A DNA stretch of 62,498 nt from an uncultured Candidatus Thioglobus sp. (GTDB lineage Bacteria; Pseudomonadota; Gammaproteobacteria; PS1; Pseudothioglobaceae): contig CAJQTG010000037.1 of NCBI GenBank assembly GCA_905618925.1, forward strand, positions 1 through 62,498, given 5' to 3'. The position numbers and the translations under genes are program-made. Positions 34,541-44,658 of this stretch are shown piece by piece. The notes under the pieces were generated by a model, which was not told where the DNA came from, did not search any database, and worked only from the letters and a program-made list of their open reading frames with translations. The first letter of the stretch is position 1, and every line of letters starts with the position of its first letter.

Positions 34541-35445
34541 TGTCATTATTAAATCTCTTTTCTTCTAAAGAAGAAAACCAAAAAGTGAGTGATCACCTTA
34601 AAGAGTTTTTAACAGATTTTTCAATTGAGGTTATGCCTCGTACTGCTTCCAAAATTGAAAGCTTTAAAGAAATACTTCCAAAAAATACTAGAGTTTATAT
34701 TGCTCATATTGAAGGCGTTCCTATTGAAGAGATGGCTCAAACAGCTAAACGGATAAGTAGCGAAGGTTTTAATGTTATGCCGCACTTCCCAGCTCGGATT
34801 ATAAAAGATAAGAGCACTTTAGAAGAGTGGATAAATATTTATCAAGGTGAGGCAGGCATCAATCAAGCCTTGCTTTTAGCTGGAGGTGTTAACAAGCCCC
34901 ATGGCGCGTTTGAAGACTCAATGCAGTTGGTGGAAACTGAGTTATTTGAAAAATATAATTTCAAAAACCTACATTTTGCTGGTCACCCTGAAGGCAATAA
35001 AGATATTGACAATGATGGCTCAAATAAAAATGTTGATGAAGCGCTGCTTTGGAAACAAAAGTTTAACGAACGATCAGATATAGATATAGCAATAACGACC
35101 CAGTTTTGTTTTGAAGCAGAGCCTGTAATTGAATGGGCAAACTCATTGACTAATAATGGAATAAACATACCCATACACATCGGAGTTGCTGGGCCTGCAA
35201 AACTTCAAACTCTAATTAAGTTTTCAATTGCTTGTGGAGTTGGACCTTCATTAAAGGTACTGCAAAAAAGAGCAAAAGATGTCAAGAAGCTACTACTTCC
35301 ATTTGATCCAAATGACTTTTTAGAAACTTTAGCTAAACATAAAAAAGAAAATCCGAAATTTAATATCAGTAATATTCATTTTTTCCCTTTAGGCGGTATA
35401 AATACTAATGCTTCTTGGATTAAAAATGCGACAAATAATTCATAG
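34540..35445 (+). CDS. Methylenetetrahydrofolate reductase family protein
   Basis: A 301-residue TIM-barrel protein of the MetF superfamily, which interconverts 5-methyl-THF and 5,10-methylene-THF with FAD. Landmarks are SIEVMPRTASKIESF near the start, AQTAKRISSEGFNVMPHFPAR (about 67-87), the ITTQFCFEAEP strand (about 188) and PIHIGVAGPAKLQTL (about 209). It is divergent from E. coli MetF, like the versions in other corrinoid demethylation operons, where it probably runs in the oxidative direction. No C-terminal zinc domain. Confidence 0.85.
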   Translation: MSLLNLFSSKEENQKVSDHLKEFLTDFSIEVMPRTASKIESFKEILPKNTRVYIAHIEGVPIEEMAQTAKRISSEGFNVMPHFPARIIKDKSTLEEWINIYQGEAGINQALLLAGGVNKPHGAFEDSMQLVETELFEKYNFKNLHFAGHPEGNKDIDNDGSNKNVDEALLWKQKFNERSDIDIAITTQFCFEAEPVIEWANSLTNNGINIPIHIGVAGPAKLQTLIKFSIACGVGPSLKVLQKRAKDVKKLLLPFDPNDFLETLAKHKKENPKFNISNIHFFPLGGINTNASWIKNATNNS

Positions 35446-35459
35446 AAGGAGTAAGTAAA

Positions 35460-36356
35460 TTGACAACAACAACATTATCGTCAGCATCAAAAGAAGTAAC
35501 TATTGGCTTTGGCCATCCATTCGTAATGATTGGTGAAAGAATAAACCCAACTGGCAGAAAAATTTTAGCAGCTGAAATGAAGGTGGGTGACTACTCTCGT
35601 GTAGTTGCAGATGCTCTTGCTCAGGTTGCTGCAGGCGCGCAAATGTTAGATATAAATGCAGGTATCCCTCTTGCAGATGAGCCAGCAATTCTTGCTGAAG
35701 CAATAAGGCGCGTTCAAGCTGTTGTGGACGTTCCAATTTCAATTGACTCTTCAATTATAGAGGCGCTTGCATCTGGACTAGAGGCATATCAGGGAAGAGC
35801 GCTAGTAAATTCTGTGACAGGTGAAACTGAAAATTTGGAGCGAGTGCTGCCACTAGTTAAAAAATATGGCGCAGCAGTTGTAGCGATTTCTAATGATGAA
35901 ACCGGTATTAGTGAAGATCCAAACGAGCGTTTTAAGGTCGCTAAAAAAATTGTTGAACACGCTGCAGACTATGGAATTAAGCCGGAAGATGTTGTTGTTG
36001 ACCCATTAGTTATGCCAATTGGTGCGATTTCTCAAGCGGGTAACCAAGTTTTTGAATTAGTTAGGAAGCTTCGCAGCGAACTAAAAGTTAATACAACTTG
36101 CGGCGCATCAAATGTTAGTTTTGGATTGCCTCAGCGAAATGGCATTAATAATGCTTTCCTTCCTATGTTAATTGCAGCAGGAATGACTTCTGCAATTGTC
36201 AATCCATTACACCCAGAGTTAGTTCAGGCAATTAGAGCTGGAGATGTTTTAACGGGCGTTGATGATGGATGTGGTAGTTGGATTAAAGCCTATAGAGAAC
36301 CAACAGTTGATGGAAGTGATGTTAGGGATGGGAGACGTCGCAGAAAACGTGCGTAA
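35460..36356 (+). CDS. Methyl-THF:corrinoid methyltransferase (AcsE/MtgA-like)
   Basis: A 298-residue pterin-binding TIM barrel that transfers methyl between the corrinoid protein and tetrahydrofolate. Signature segments are MIGERINPTGRK (about 23-34), QMLDINAGIP (about 61-70), DSSIIEALASGL and CGASNVSFGLPQR (about 219-231), the last holding the Asn that binds the pterin. Start is TTG 35460 with an AGGAGTAAG ribosome-binding site. The C-terminal GRRRRKRA tail resembles the basic N-terminus of the MttB gene product. Confidence 0.92.
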   Translation: MTTTTLSSASKEVTIGFGHPFVMIGERINPTGRKILAAEMKVGDYSRVVADALAQVAAGAQMLDINAGIPLADEPAILAEAIRRVQAVVDVPISIDSSIIEALASGLEAYQGRALVNSVTGETENLERVLPLVKKYGAAVVAISNDETGISEDPNERFKVAKKIVEHAADYGIKPEDVVVDPLVMPIGAISQAGNQVFELVRKLRSELKVNTTCGASNVSFGLPQRNGINNAFLPMLIAAGMTSAIVNPLHPELVQAIRAGDVLTGVDDGCGSWIKAYREPTVDGSDVRDGRRRRKRA

Positions 36357-36364
36357 CAATAATA

Positions 36365-36766
36365 ATGACCAGTATTGAATATAGAGGATCTTGCGTTTGC
36401 GGCCAAACAAGCTATAGCGCGTTTGATTTGGCTGATGTCTCTTATTGTCACTGCGTTCAGTGCCGAAAAATGACTGGTCACTATATGGCTGCATGCCAAG
36501 CCAAAAGGGATAAAATTAAAATTATTGGAAAAATTAAATGGTTTTATACTCATGAAGACTCAAGGCACGGTTTTTGTGATAATTGTGGAGCGCATATGTT
36601 TTGGCAAAACGACAGTTTGCCAACTATTAGCATAACTGCTGGTAGTTTAGAAGATGCAAAAAATTTGACTGTGAAACATAATATTTTTACTGAAGAAAAA
36701 GGGTGTTATTACACAATTAACCCCAACGAGCGTCAAATCGAAGGCTATGGTAATAACCGTATATAG
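36365..36766 (+). CDS. GFA/CENP-V family zinc protein
   Basis: A 133-residue glutathione-dependent formaldehyde-activating-like protein. Zinc ligands are visible as SCVCGQTSY, CHCVQCRKMTG and FCDNCGAHMFW (three Cys-rich sites). Family members do not all act on formaldehyde, so detoxification of formaldehyde spilled during demethylation is inference from the location. It sits 8 bp after the methyltransferase gene within the operon. Confidence 0.88.
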   Translation: MTSIEYRGSCVCGQTSYSAFDLADVSYCHCVQCRKMTGHYMAACQAKRDKIKIIGKIKWFYTHEDSRHGFCDNCGAHMFWQNDSLPTISITAGSLEDAKNLTVKHNIFTEEKGCYYTINPNERQIEGYGNNRI

Positions 36767-36780
36767 CAAGGAGTAGTATT

Positions 36781-38721
36781 TTGGAAGATGTCCAGCAAGT
36801 TTGCTTTACTCCATCAGGCCGCCAATTCAAGGGTGAGGCTGGAGATACTTTGCTACAAGTTGCTCAAGATGCAGGGGTAGCTATACGCTCATTATGTGGT
36901 GGTTATGGCCAGTGTCATCAGTGCTGGATTGAGGTTTCAGAGGGTTCACATCCTAAATTTGGCGTTGATTGTAAGCCTGAAAATGTTAGCGGAATTACTA
37001 GTCTAGAAAAACAATTAATCATCGATAATCCCAGTTATAAAGGTAAGCGACTCGCATGTCAAACCTGTATTCAAGGTGACTTAGTAATAGATGTTCCTGA
37101 AGATAGCCAAGAACATAAAGCCTATATAAGCAAAAAAAATGCCAAACAAGATTATTCAATTTCAAGCGCAATAACTCTTTTAGATTGTACGCTTGAAGAG
37201 TCAACATTAGATGAAAACCCTTCTGCCTCAGAAAATCTATTGGCACAACTTGAAAAGCAAGGTATCAAGGCAAGTATTGACTTCAACCTGTTAAGAGGAT
37301 TGCAGCCTTTAATTCATGAAACTAAGGGTAGTCTTACTGTTGCAGTTCGGGATAAAAATCAAATTGTTGCAGCCTATCCTCAAGGAAATCATAAAGTATT
37401 TGGAGGTGCAATCGATATTGGTTCTACCACTTTAGCGCTCTATGTCTATGATTTGAAAGATGGTAAGTTGGTTTTTGAATCCTCTGCAATGAATCCACAG
37501 ATTCGATTTGGTGAAGACTTGATGAGTAGAGTTTCTTATGTAATGATGAATAAGGGCGGTGATGAGAAATTAACTACTGCAGTAAGAGCTAAGATTACAG
37601 AGATGCTCCATGAGGCTTGTGAAAATCTAGAGATTGAGTGGGATAAATTATTAGAGGTTGTATTAGTTGGTAATCCAATTATGCACCACATATTTTTTGG
37701 GATTTCACCTGTAGAACTTGGCCAGGCTCCGTTTACATTGTCTATTAGAAGCTGGCTTGATGTCGATGCAAAAGACTTGGGTTTTGATTTACATCCTAAA
37801 ACAAGACTATCATTTTTGCCGTTGATTGCGGGCCATGTTGGCGCTGATACTGCTGCTGCTTATCTTAGTCAAATGGATACAATGCACTCTGAAACTACCT
37901 TGCTGGTTGATATTGGAACAAATGCAGAAATTATGCTTGCTAAAAATGGGCGTGTATATGCTACATCCTCCCCAACTGGCCCTGCGTTTGAGGGCGCTGA
38001 AATTAGCTCTGGAGTGAGGGCAACCTATGGAGCCATTGAGAGGGTAAGGATAGATAAAGATACTTTGAAAGTTCGGTTTAAAGTAATTGGATGTGACGCT
38101 TGGTCAGATGAGCCAGACTATGAAATGCTTAAAATGCAGGCAGTTGGGATATGTGGAAGCGGAATTATTGAAGCTATTGTAGCGCTTGCAGAAGCCGGTA
38201 TTATTGATCAAAGTGGCCTTTTTGTTGAATCAATTGCGCCTGAGCTTTTTTCAAAGAAAGGAAATACATCTCGTTTTTTATTAGTTGAGCAAGGCGATAA
38301 ATCGATTTATGTAGAGCAAGTAGATATTCGCTCTATTCAATTGGCGAAGGCTGCGTTGTCTGCTGGTGTTTCTATACTAATGGACTATCTTGAGTGCACT
38401 GAATTTGATAAAGTATTATTAGCAGGGGCTTTTGGTGCGCATTTAGATGCTCGATATGTTGCTCTTTTGGATATTATTCCAACCTCAACTGCAGAAAAGA
38501 TTATTTCAGTAGGTAATGCCGCTGGTGTTGGTGCTAGTGCGGCATTATTGGATGTTAATAAGCGAAAAATAATTATTGATGCAGTAGACAAAGTTGTTAA
38601 AATTGAAACTGCTACTGAACCAAAATTTCAAGAGTATTTTGTTGATGCAATGAAATTTAGTGTATCACCAATAAAACAACAACAAACCAATAAAGTTAGA
38701 CGCCGTAAAAGAGCGCCTTAG
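36781..38721 (+). CDS. Corrinoid reductive activase (ferredoxin plus ASKHA, RamA/RACo-like)
   Basis: A 646-residue protein that reduces inactive Co(II) corrinoid back to Co(I) using ATP. An N-terminal [2Fe-2S] ferredoxin domain carries Cys ligands in SLCGGYGQCHQC (about 38-49) and RLACQTC (about 97). The C-terminal part is an ASKHA ATPase of the DUF4445 type with phosphate loops GGAIDIGSTT (about 211), LVDIGTNAEI (about 375) and AGAFGAH (about 548). Start is TTG 36781. The fused ferredoxin is normal for the RACo subgroup. Confidence 0.9.
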   Translation: MEDVQQVCFTPSGRQFKGEAGDTLLQVAQDAGVAIRSLCGGYGQCHQCWIEVSEGSHPKFGVDCKPENVSGITSLEKQLIIDNPSYKGKRLACQTCIQGDLVIDVPEDSQEHKAYISKKNAKQDYSISSAITLLDCTLEESTLDENPSASENLLAQLEKQGIKASIDFNLLRGLQPLIHETKGSLTVAVRDKNQIVAAYPQGNHKVFGGAIDIGSTTLALYVYDLKDGKLVFESSAMNPQIRFGEDLMSRVSYVMMNKGGDEKLTTAVRAKITEMLHEACENLEIEWDKLLEVVLVGNPIMHHIFFGISPVELGQAPFTLSIRSWLDVDAKDLGFDLHPKTRLSFLPLIAGHVGADTAAAYLSQMDTMHSETTLLVDIGTNAEIMLAKNGRVYATSSPTGPAFEGAEISSGVRATYGAIERVRIDKDTLKVRFKVIGCDAWSDEPDYEMLKMQAVGICGSGIIEAIVALAEAGIIDQSGLFVESIAPELFSKKGNTSRFLLVEQGDKSIYVEQVDIRSIQLAKAALSAGVSILMDYLECTEFDKVLLAGAFGAHLDARYVALLDIIPTSTAEKIISVGNAAGVGASAALLDVNKRKIIIDAVDKVVKIETATEPKFQEYFVDAMKFSVSPIKQQQTNKVRRRKRAP

Positions 38722-38743
38722 TTATAAATTAGGAGAAATTGTA

Positions 38744-40285
38744 ATGGCTAGAGAAAGAAGAAGACGCAGAGGAGGGGCAGAGGATTCTGATGCACAAATA
38801 CCTAAAGCGCCTGCATATATAAAAAGAAAAATACCACATTACAGCATTCTTAGTGATGATGATCTTAGTATTATTGAAGCAAATGCTGATACTATTTTAG
38901 AAGAGATTGGAATCGTATTTTCTGAAGACCAAGAGGCTCTTGATATACTTGAAAAAGCTGGTGCCAGTATTGATGGAGAGCGAGTTAGGTTTCCAAAAGG
39001 AATGTGCCGCAAATTAATACAAGATAACGCTCCTAAGCAGTTTACTCAATTCGCCCGCAATCCTGAGAGAAATGTTGAAATTGGTGGCGATAATATGGTT
39101 TTAGTTCCTGCTTATGGCCCTCCATTTGTTCATGATCTTGATGAGGGTCGACGTTATGCAACAATAGAAGATTTTAGGAATTTTATAAAACTTGCTTATA
39201 TGTCAGATAATATTCACCACTCTGGTGGAACTATTTGTGAGCCAGTAGACTTGCCAGTTAATAAGCGTCACTTTGATATGGTTTATAGTCATATCAAATA
39301 CTCAGACAAAGCTTTTATGGGCTCTGTTACTTCAGCCGAGAGAGCTCAGGACACGGTTGATATGGTTAAAATATTATTTGGTGATGATTTTGTTGATAAA
39401 AATTGTGTACTCATAAGTTTAATTAATGCAAGCTCACCAATGTCGTTTGATGCCACTATGCTTGGGGCGCTTAAGGTCTACGCAAGAAACAATCAGGCAA
39501 CAATTGTAACCCCGTTTATTGTTGCTGGCGCGATGGCTCCAACAACTGCAGTAGGCGTTGCAGCTCAAAGTCTTGCAGAAGGGTTAGCGGGTATGGCATT
39601 TGCTCAACTCATTAGGCCCGGTACACCTGTTATTTATGGAAATTTTGTTACTGCAATGTCTATGAAATCTGGCGCTCCAACTTTTGGAACTCCTGAGGCT
39701 GGTCATATGATGAATATTTCTGGAGCTTTAGCTAGGAGACTTGGCGTTCCATTTAGGAGTGGTGGCGGCTTTAATGGCGCTAAGATGCCAGATGCACAAG
39801 CTGGCTATGAGGCTGCGAATACGATGCAAGCAACCATAAATGCAAGTGTTAATTTTAACTTACATACTGCTGGTTGGCTGGAAGGTGGCTTATGTATGAG
39901 TTATGAAAAATTCATAATGGACGCAGATCAAGCGGGAATGATGAGAGTATCTGCAGAGGGAATTGATATGAGTGAAAATGGTCAAGCAATGGATGCAATT
40001 CGTGAAATTGGAAGTATGTCAGATGATATGCCCAAGCATTTTTTAGGGTGTGAGCATACTAAGAAGAATTTCAAGAGCGCTTTTTATATGTCAGATGTTC
40101 TTGATGACAATAGTTTCGAGCAGTGGGTTCAAGATGGTTCAAGAGATACTGCAATGATTGCTAATGGTATCTATAAAAAAATGCTGTCTGAGTATGAATT
40201 TCCGCCACTTGATCCGGCTATTGATGAAGCTTTATTAAAATATATTAAAGATCGCAAAGATAGTTTTGAGGATTCAAATATCTAA
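38744..40285 (+). CDS. MttB-family methyltransferase (non-pyrrolysine)
   Basis: A 513-residue TIM-barrel methyltransferase of the trimethylamine methyltransferase (MttB) superfamily, which moves a methyl from an amine substrate to the corrinoid protein. There is no in-frame stop, so it belongs to the non-pyrrolysine group that includes glycine-betaine (MtgB) and related demethylases. Recognisable segments are YSILSDDDLSIIEANAD, CEPVDLPVNKRH and GSVTSAERAQDTVDM. The N-terminus is strongly basic (MARERRRRRGG). Glycine betaine, proline betaine, carnitine or another quaternary amine is possible; the sequence does not decide. Confidence 0.9.
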   Translation: MARERRRRRGGAEDSDAQIPKAPAYIKRKIPHYSILSDDDLSIIEANADTILEEIGIVFSEDQEALDILEKAGASIDGERVRFPKGMCRKLIQDNAPKQFTQFARNPERNVEIGGDNMVLVPAYGPPFVHDLDEGRRYATIEDFRNFIKLAYMSDNIHHSGGTICEPVDLPVNKRHFDMVYSHIKYSDKAFMGSVTSAERAQDTVDMVKILFGDDFVDKNCVLISLINASSPMSFDATMLGALKVYARNNQATIVTPFIVAGAMAPTTAVGVAAQSLAEGLAGMAFAQLIRPGTPVIYGNFVTAMSMKSGAPTFGTPEAGHMMNISGALARRLGVPFRSGGGFNGAKMPDAQAGYEAANTMQATINASVNFNLHTAGWLEGGLCMSYEKFIMDADQAGMMRVSAEGIDMSENGQAMDAIREIGSMSDDMPKHFLGCEHTKKNFKSAFYMSDVLDDNSFEQWVQDGSRDTAMIANGIYKKMLSEYEFPPLDPAIDEALLKYIKDRKDSFEDSNI

Positions 40286-40374
40286 GAATTTTTTATTTTC
40301 ATATTTATTATAATTCAAGCAGTTATGAATTTAATTATTAAAGTGCGATTGATTTTGTAAGATAATGTTCCAAC

Positions 40375-40380
40375 TATAAT
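40375..40380 (+). promoter_or_regulatory. -10 box upstream of the fhs leader hairpin
   Basis: TATAAT 95 bp before the fhs ATG. The best -35 (TTGATT) is 20 bp upstream, longer than ideal. If used, transcription would start at about 40387, just before the hairpin at 40392. Confidence 0.4.
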
Positions 40381-40391
40381 ATATATAAACC

Positions 40392-40444
40392 TAAAGAGCT
40401 ATTTTCACTTGAAAATTACAGGTGTTATTGCTCTTTATTTTTTT
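40392..40444 (+). terminator. Terminator or attenuator hairpin before fhs
   Basis: TAAAGAGC (40392-40399) pairs perfectly with GCTCTTTA (40430-40437). An inner CACTTG/CAGGTG stem (one G-U) lies at 40406-40424. Seven Ts follow (40438-40444). It ends 26 bp before the fhs ATG, leaving little room for a promoter after it. Confidence 0.65.
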
Positions 40445-40470
40445 ACTTTCGTGAGTATTTAGGAGAAAAA

Positions 40471-42150
40471 ATGAGCGAGTATAAAACAGATATTGATATT
40501 GCCAGAGAAGTTACCGGTGAACACATTAATGACATTGGTGCTAAACTCAATATTAATCAAGCTGATTTGGTGCCTTTTGGGCATGACAAGGCTAAGATTT
40601 CATGGAGCGCAATAGATGCGGTTCAAAAGAATAAAAATGGCAAGCTTATTTTAGTTACTGCAGTAACGCCTACACCAGCTGGTGAGGGTAAAACAACTAC
40701 TTCTGTTGGTCTCACAGATGGTCTTAATAAGATTGGTAAGCAGACAACTGTTTGTCTTCGTGAGCCAAGTTTAGGGCCATGTTTTGGTATGAAGGGTGGA
40801 GCTGCTGGTGGTGGTTATGCTCAAGTTATTCCAATGGAAGATATTAATCTTCATTTTACTGGTGACTTTCACGCAATTACTTCAGCGCATAGCTTGCTTT
40901 CTGCAATGATTGATAATCATATTTACTGGGGAAATTCAACCAATATAGACAGTAGAAAAGTAGTATTTCGTCGTGTTGTTGACATGAATGATCGCTCCCT
41001 TAGGACAATTACTACTTCTTTGGGTGGCTCTACAAATGGTTATCCGCGTGAAGATGGTTTTGATATCACTGTTGCTTCTGAAGTTATGGCTATTTTCTGC
41101 CTGTCACAAAACTTGACAGAGCTAGAAGAAAAATTAGGAAATATCATAATTGCTTATACTCGTGATTTAACGCCAGTAAGAGCCAAACAAATTAATGCTC
41201 ACCATGCAATGACAGTTCTACTAAAAGATGCGTTTAGACCAAATTTAGTTCAAACCTTAGAAGGAAATCCTGCGCTGATTCATGGTGGTCCATTTGCAAA
41301 TATAGCTCATGGCTGTAATTCAGTTATTGCTACAAAGACAGCACTGAAATTATCGGATTATGTTGTAACAGAAGCTGGATTTGGAGCCGATTTAGGTGCA
41401 GAAAAATTCTTTGATATTAAATGCCGTAAAGCAGGGCTTGCGCCAGATGCTGTTGTTTTGGTTGCAACAGTTAGGGCTCTTAAGCATCAAGGTGGCGTTG
41501 CTAAAGCGGATTTAAATAATGAAAATACTGTCGCGCTTGGAAAAGGGTGTGTGAATCTTGGAAGACATATTCGCAACCTGAGCCAGTTTGGAGTTCCACT
41601 TGTTGTTGGTATTAATAAATTTGTATCGGATACAGAAGCTGAATTTCAAGTAATCAAAGATTATTGTGAGCAGTTTAATGTAGAAGTTAGTGTTACTAGT
41701 CACTGGGAACATGGCGGTGAAGGTGCAATTGACCTAGCAGAAAAGGTGGTTAAGTTGGCTGACTCAGGTACTGCACAATTCAAAACATTATATGATGATG
41801 AACTTCCTCTTCTAGAGAAAGTAGAAACTATTGCCAAAAAACTCTATGGTGCAGATGAAGTTTTAGCTGATAAAGTTATTAGAGCAGAGCTTAATAGGTA
41901 TCAAGATAATGGGTTTGGTTATTTACCAGTCTGTATAGCTAAGACGCAATATAGTTTTTCTACCGATCCACAATTATTAGGTGCTCCTACTGGGCACTCA
42001 ATGTCGATTCGAGAAGTTAGACTTTCAGCAGGCGCTGAGTTTGTTGTAGTGGTTTGCGGTGCAATTATGACTATGCCAGGATTACCAAGAGTTCCAGCTG
42101 CAGATAAGATTAAATTGGATGAGAATGGACTAGTGCAAGGACTTTTTTAA
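40471..42150 (+). CDS. fhs: Formate-tetrahydrofolate ligase
   Basis: A 559-residue ATP-dependent enzyme joining formate and THF; in oxidative C1 pathways it runs backwards and makes ATP. The P-loop [12 protein letters not shown] (about 70-81) and the [24 protein letters not shown]-type segment (about 96-120) are diagnostic. The length matches the family (about 555). A GGAG ribosome-binding site precedes the ATG. It follows the MttB gene after a hairpin and starts the formate module. Confidence 0.96.
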   Translation: MSEYKTDIDIAREVTGEHINDIGAKLNINQADLVPFGHDKAKISWSAIDAVQKNKNGKLILVTAVTPTPAGEGKTTTSVGLTDGLNKIGKQTTVCLREPSLGPCFGMKGGAAGGGYAQVIPMEDINLHFTGDFHAITSAHSLLSAMIDNHIYWGNSTNIDSRKVVFRRVVDMNDRSLRTITTSLGGSTNGYPREDGFDITVASEVMAIFCLSQNLTELEEKLGNIIIAYTRDLTPVRAKQINAHHAMTVLLKDAFRPNLVQTLEGNPALIHGGPFANIAHGCNSVIATKTALKLSDYVVTEAGFGADLGAEKFFDIKCRKAGLAPDAVVLVATVRALKHQGGVAKADLNNENTVALGKGCVNLGRHIRNLSQFGVPLVVGINKFVSDTEAEFQVIKDYCEQFNVEVSVTSHWEHGGEGAIDLAEKVVKLADSGTAQFKTLYDDELPLLEKVETIAKKLYGADEVLADKVIRAELNRYQDNGFGYLPVCIAKTQYSFSTDPQLLGAPTGHSMSIREVRLSAGAEFVVVVCGAIMTMPGLPRVPAADKIKLDENGLVQGLF

Positions 42151-42153
42151 ACT

Positions 42154-42999
42154 ATGACTATTAGTGATACAGTTGACTATGACATACATAGGGTTGAGAA
42201 TTCGACCCTAGAAGAGTCAAGTGACTGTATTGCTATTGAAGAGCCACTAGAAATTGCTATTCGTTATTTTAAGGACGATGAGTGGATTGTAGATCCGCTT
42301 ATGGTTACAATGAGAACCCCAGGGGACGACAATGCCCTGGTAAGTGGATTACTTTTTTCTGAAGGAATTATTCAAGATAAGGATGCTATTGATACGATTG
42401 ATGTCAATGGTGAAAATAAGGGTAAATATGATGTTGATAACTCACTAATTGTTACTTTAGCAAAAGGTAATCAATTAGATTTGAAGAATTTACAGCGTCA
42501 TTTTATGGTTAATTCGAGTTGTGGAGTTTGTGGGAAAGGCACTTTAAACGCTATTGAAATTGCCTATGAACCAAATATCGATAAAGCTGGCCCAATTGTA
42601 AATATTGATTTGATTACAGAGCTGCCTGATATATTAAGAGCGAGACAGGAACAATTTGCTAATACTGGAGGGGTACATGCCAGTGCATTATTGACTGAGA
42701 GTGGGAAGGTTCTCCATTTGGCAGAAGATGTGGGTAGACATAATGCGCTTGATAAATTGATAGGCCACGTAAGGTGTAATGATATGTTAAGACCGATCGA
42801 ACAATTTGTTATGTGTTCTGGTCGATTAGGATTTGATATCATACAAAAAGCAGTAATGTCTAGAATAGGAATGATCGTTGGTATCGGAGCTCCAACTTCA
42901 TTAGCACTTGATTTAGCGAAAAAATTTGATATTACTTTAATAGGTTTCATCAAAAAAAATAAATATAATATATATACCGGCGCTTGGCGCATTAGTTAA
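42154..42999 (+). CDS. fdhD: Formate dehydrogenase accessory sulfurtransferase FdhD
   Basis: A 281-residue protein that sulfurates the molybdenum cofactor of formate dehydrogenase. The two essential cysteines are Cys123 and Cys126 in SSCGVCGKG. Other family segments are SGLLFSEGII, TGGVHASALL and AEDVGRHNALDKLIG. It starts 3 bp after fhs and ends 17 bp before the dehydrogenase subunit genes, as expected for a maturation gene. Confidence 0.95.
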   Translation: MTISDTVDYDIHRVENSTLEESSDCIAIEEPLEIAIRYFKDDEWIVDPLMVTMRTPGDDNALVSGLLFSEGIIQDKDAIDTIDVNGENKGKYDVDNSLIVTLAKGNQLDLKNLQRHFMVNSSCGVCGKGTLNAIEIAYEPNIDKAGPIVNIDLITELPDILRARQEQFANTGGVHASALLTESGKVLHLAEDVGRHNALDKLIGHVRCNDMLRPIEQFVMCSGRLGFDIIQKAVMSRIGMIVGIGAPTSLALDLAKKFDITLIGFIKKNKYNIYTGAWRIS

Positions 43000-43016
43000 A
43001 GATCTTAGGAGATTAA

Positions 43017-44657
43017 ATGTCTAGAAATATTAGTTTATTGTCAGGAAAAAAAGATGACAAAAATAGCTTGTTTGGAAAGATTTCGGTTAGTCCAACAGAC
43101 GCTAGTGATTCAAAGCTTGCAGCTGAATACAATTTAGGTGTTTCTACGGTCCATAGTACTAAGAGCTTCTATGACTTTCTTAATGAAGACTTTAAAAGTA
43201 AAAAAGCCTATGTATGTTCTGGTAGTGCTTGTCTATGCAGGGGCACCCAAGATGTTGTTTCTGATAAGTTGAATGAAAAATTTGGAGAAGAGAATGTTGG
43301 TGAGATGATTTGCCTTGGTAGGTGTTATGAAAATAGTGCATTTAACTATAACGGTGAAAACTATTCAGGCGATGACATCAATAAATTAGATCAAATCATT
43401 GCTGGAAAGCATACTAGTCCTGCTTACACAATGAAATCATTTTCAAAAACTCCATTCTTAGTGGAAGAGAGTGTTTTCTCTACTTATGACGATTTTAAAG
43501 ATTTACTTGAAGTATGTTTTGCAACTGACAAAGACGATTTAATAGCATCTTTAAAAGATTCAGGGCTTCGTGGACGAGGTGGCGCAGGATTTCCAACTGG
43601 AATGAAATGGGAGTTTTGTAAAGACCAAGAAGTTTCAACGAAGTATGTTGTATGTAATGCTGATGAAGGCGATCCTGGAGCATTTTCTGATAGATATTTG
43701 ATGGAAGAGCAGCCACTTAAAGTTTTATTTGGTATGGTAATTTGCGCTTATATCATTGGTTCAAAACAAGGTTTTTTATATATTCGAGGAGAGTATCCTG
43801 AGTCAATTACTATTACGAATGATGCGTTAGCAAAGCTACGTGAACTAGGACTACTTGGTGATAATATTTTAGGTACTGGTTTTGACTTTGATATGAATGT
43901 TGTTGAAGGTCAAGGTGCTTATATTTGTGGTGAAGAAACTGCACTAATTGCATCTATAGAAGGTCGACGTGCAGAAGTTGATGTACGACCTCCTTTTCCA
44001 GTTGTTGAAGGTTTATATAAAAAACCAACTGTAGTTAATAATGTTGAAAGCTTAGCAGCGGTAGCTGCAATATTCAAACTTGGAAGCGAGGCTTACAAAA
44101 CTATTGGAAATGGAAGATCATTAGGGACCAAATTAATATCTCTAGATGGTTATTTCAATAATCCAGGTCTCTATGAAGTTGACTTGGGAACTCCAATTAG
44201 TTTTATTATCGATGAGATTGGTGGTGGTTTCAATGATGATATCAAAGCTCTGCAGATTGGCGGCCCTCTAGGTGGGATTGTTCCAGTGGATATCTTAAAA
44301 ACTCTAACGTTAGATTTTGAAGCTTTCTCTGAGGGTGGATTCTTACTAGGACATGCTAGTTTTGTGTGCATTCCTAAGTCATTCTCTGCAGTCGAGTATG
44401 CGAAACACTTGTTTGCTTTTACTGCGCATGAGTCATGTGGTAAATGCTTTCCTTGTAGATTAGGCTCTGTTCGTGGCAAAGAAATGCTAGAATCAGCCAT
44501 AGAAGGTAAACAAAAATTTTCCGAAGAATTGATTTATGATTTATTAGAAACAATGGAAGTAGGATCGCTATGTGCGTTAGGTGGTGGCCTTCCTCTTGCA
44601 ATTAAAAATTTACTCGAGCACTGCGGTGACGAGTTCCAACCTTTGATGGAGAAATAG
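43017..44657 (+). CDS. fdsB: NAD-dependent formate dehydrogenase beta subunit (FdsB/NuoF-like, with fused NuoE-like part)
   Basis: A 546-residue diaphorase subunit that passes electrons to NAD+. Residues about 55-125 form the C-terminal half of a NuoE-like thioredoxin-fold [2Fe-2S] domain (CSGSACLCRG and CLGRCYENSA, four Cys). The rest is NuoF-like: FMN site RGRGGAGFPTGMKWE (about 185), NADH-binding EGQGAYICGEETALI and [4Fe-4S] ligands ESCGKCFPC near 470. There is no separate gamma subunit gene here, so the fused part probably replaces it. The next gene starts 1 bp later. Confidence 0.92.
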   Translation: MSRNISLLSGKKDDKNSLFGKISVSPTDASDSKLAAEYNLGVSTVHSTKSFYDFLNEDFKSKKAYVCSGSACLCRGTQDVVSDKLNEKFGEENVGEMICLGRCYENSAFNYNGENYSGDDINKLDQIIAGKHTSPAYTMKSFSKTPFLVEESVFSTYDDFKDLLEVCFATDKDDLIASLKDSGLRGRGGAGFPTGMKWEFCKDQEVSTKYVVCNADEGDPGAFSDRYLMEEQPLKVLFGMVICAYIIGSKQGFLYIRGEYPESITITNDALAKLRELGLLGDNILGTGFDFDMNVVEGQGAYICGEETALIASIEGRRAEVDVRPPFPVVEGLYKKPTVVNNVESLAAVAAIFKLGSEAYKTIGNGRSLGTKLISLDGYFNNPGLYEVDLGTPISFIIDEIGGGFNDDIKALQIGGPLGGIVPVDILKTLTLDFEAFSEGGFLLGHASFVCIPKSFSAVEYAKHLFAFTAHESCGKCFPCRLGSVRGKEMLESAIEGKQKFSEELIYDLLETMEVGSLCALGGGLPLAIKNLLEHCGDEFQPLMEK

Positions 44658-44658
44658 T

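Noticed and set aside
38744-40285. Pyrrolysine-type MttB
   Set aside because: No in-frame TAG within the gene and no pyl genes in the window, so this is the non-pyrrolysine branch.
42564-42992. 142-residue minus-strand open frame inside fdhD
   Set aside because: Fully antisense to a conserved gene; no motif or start signal.
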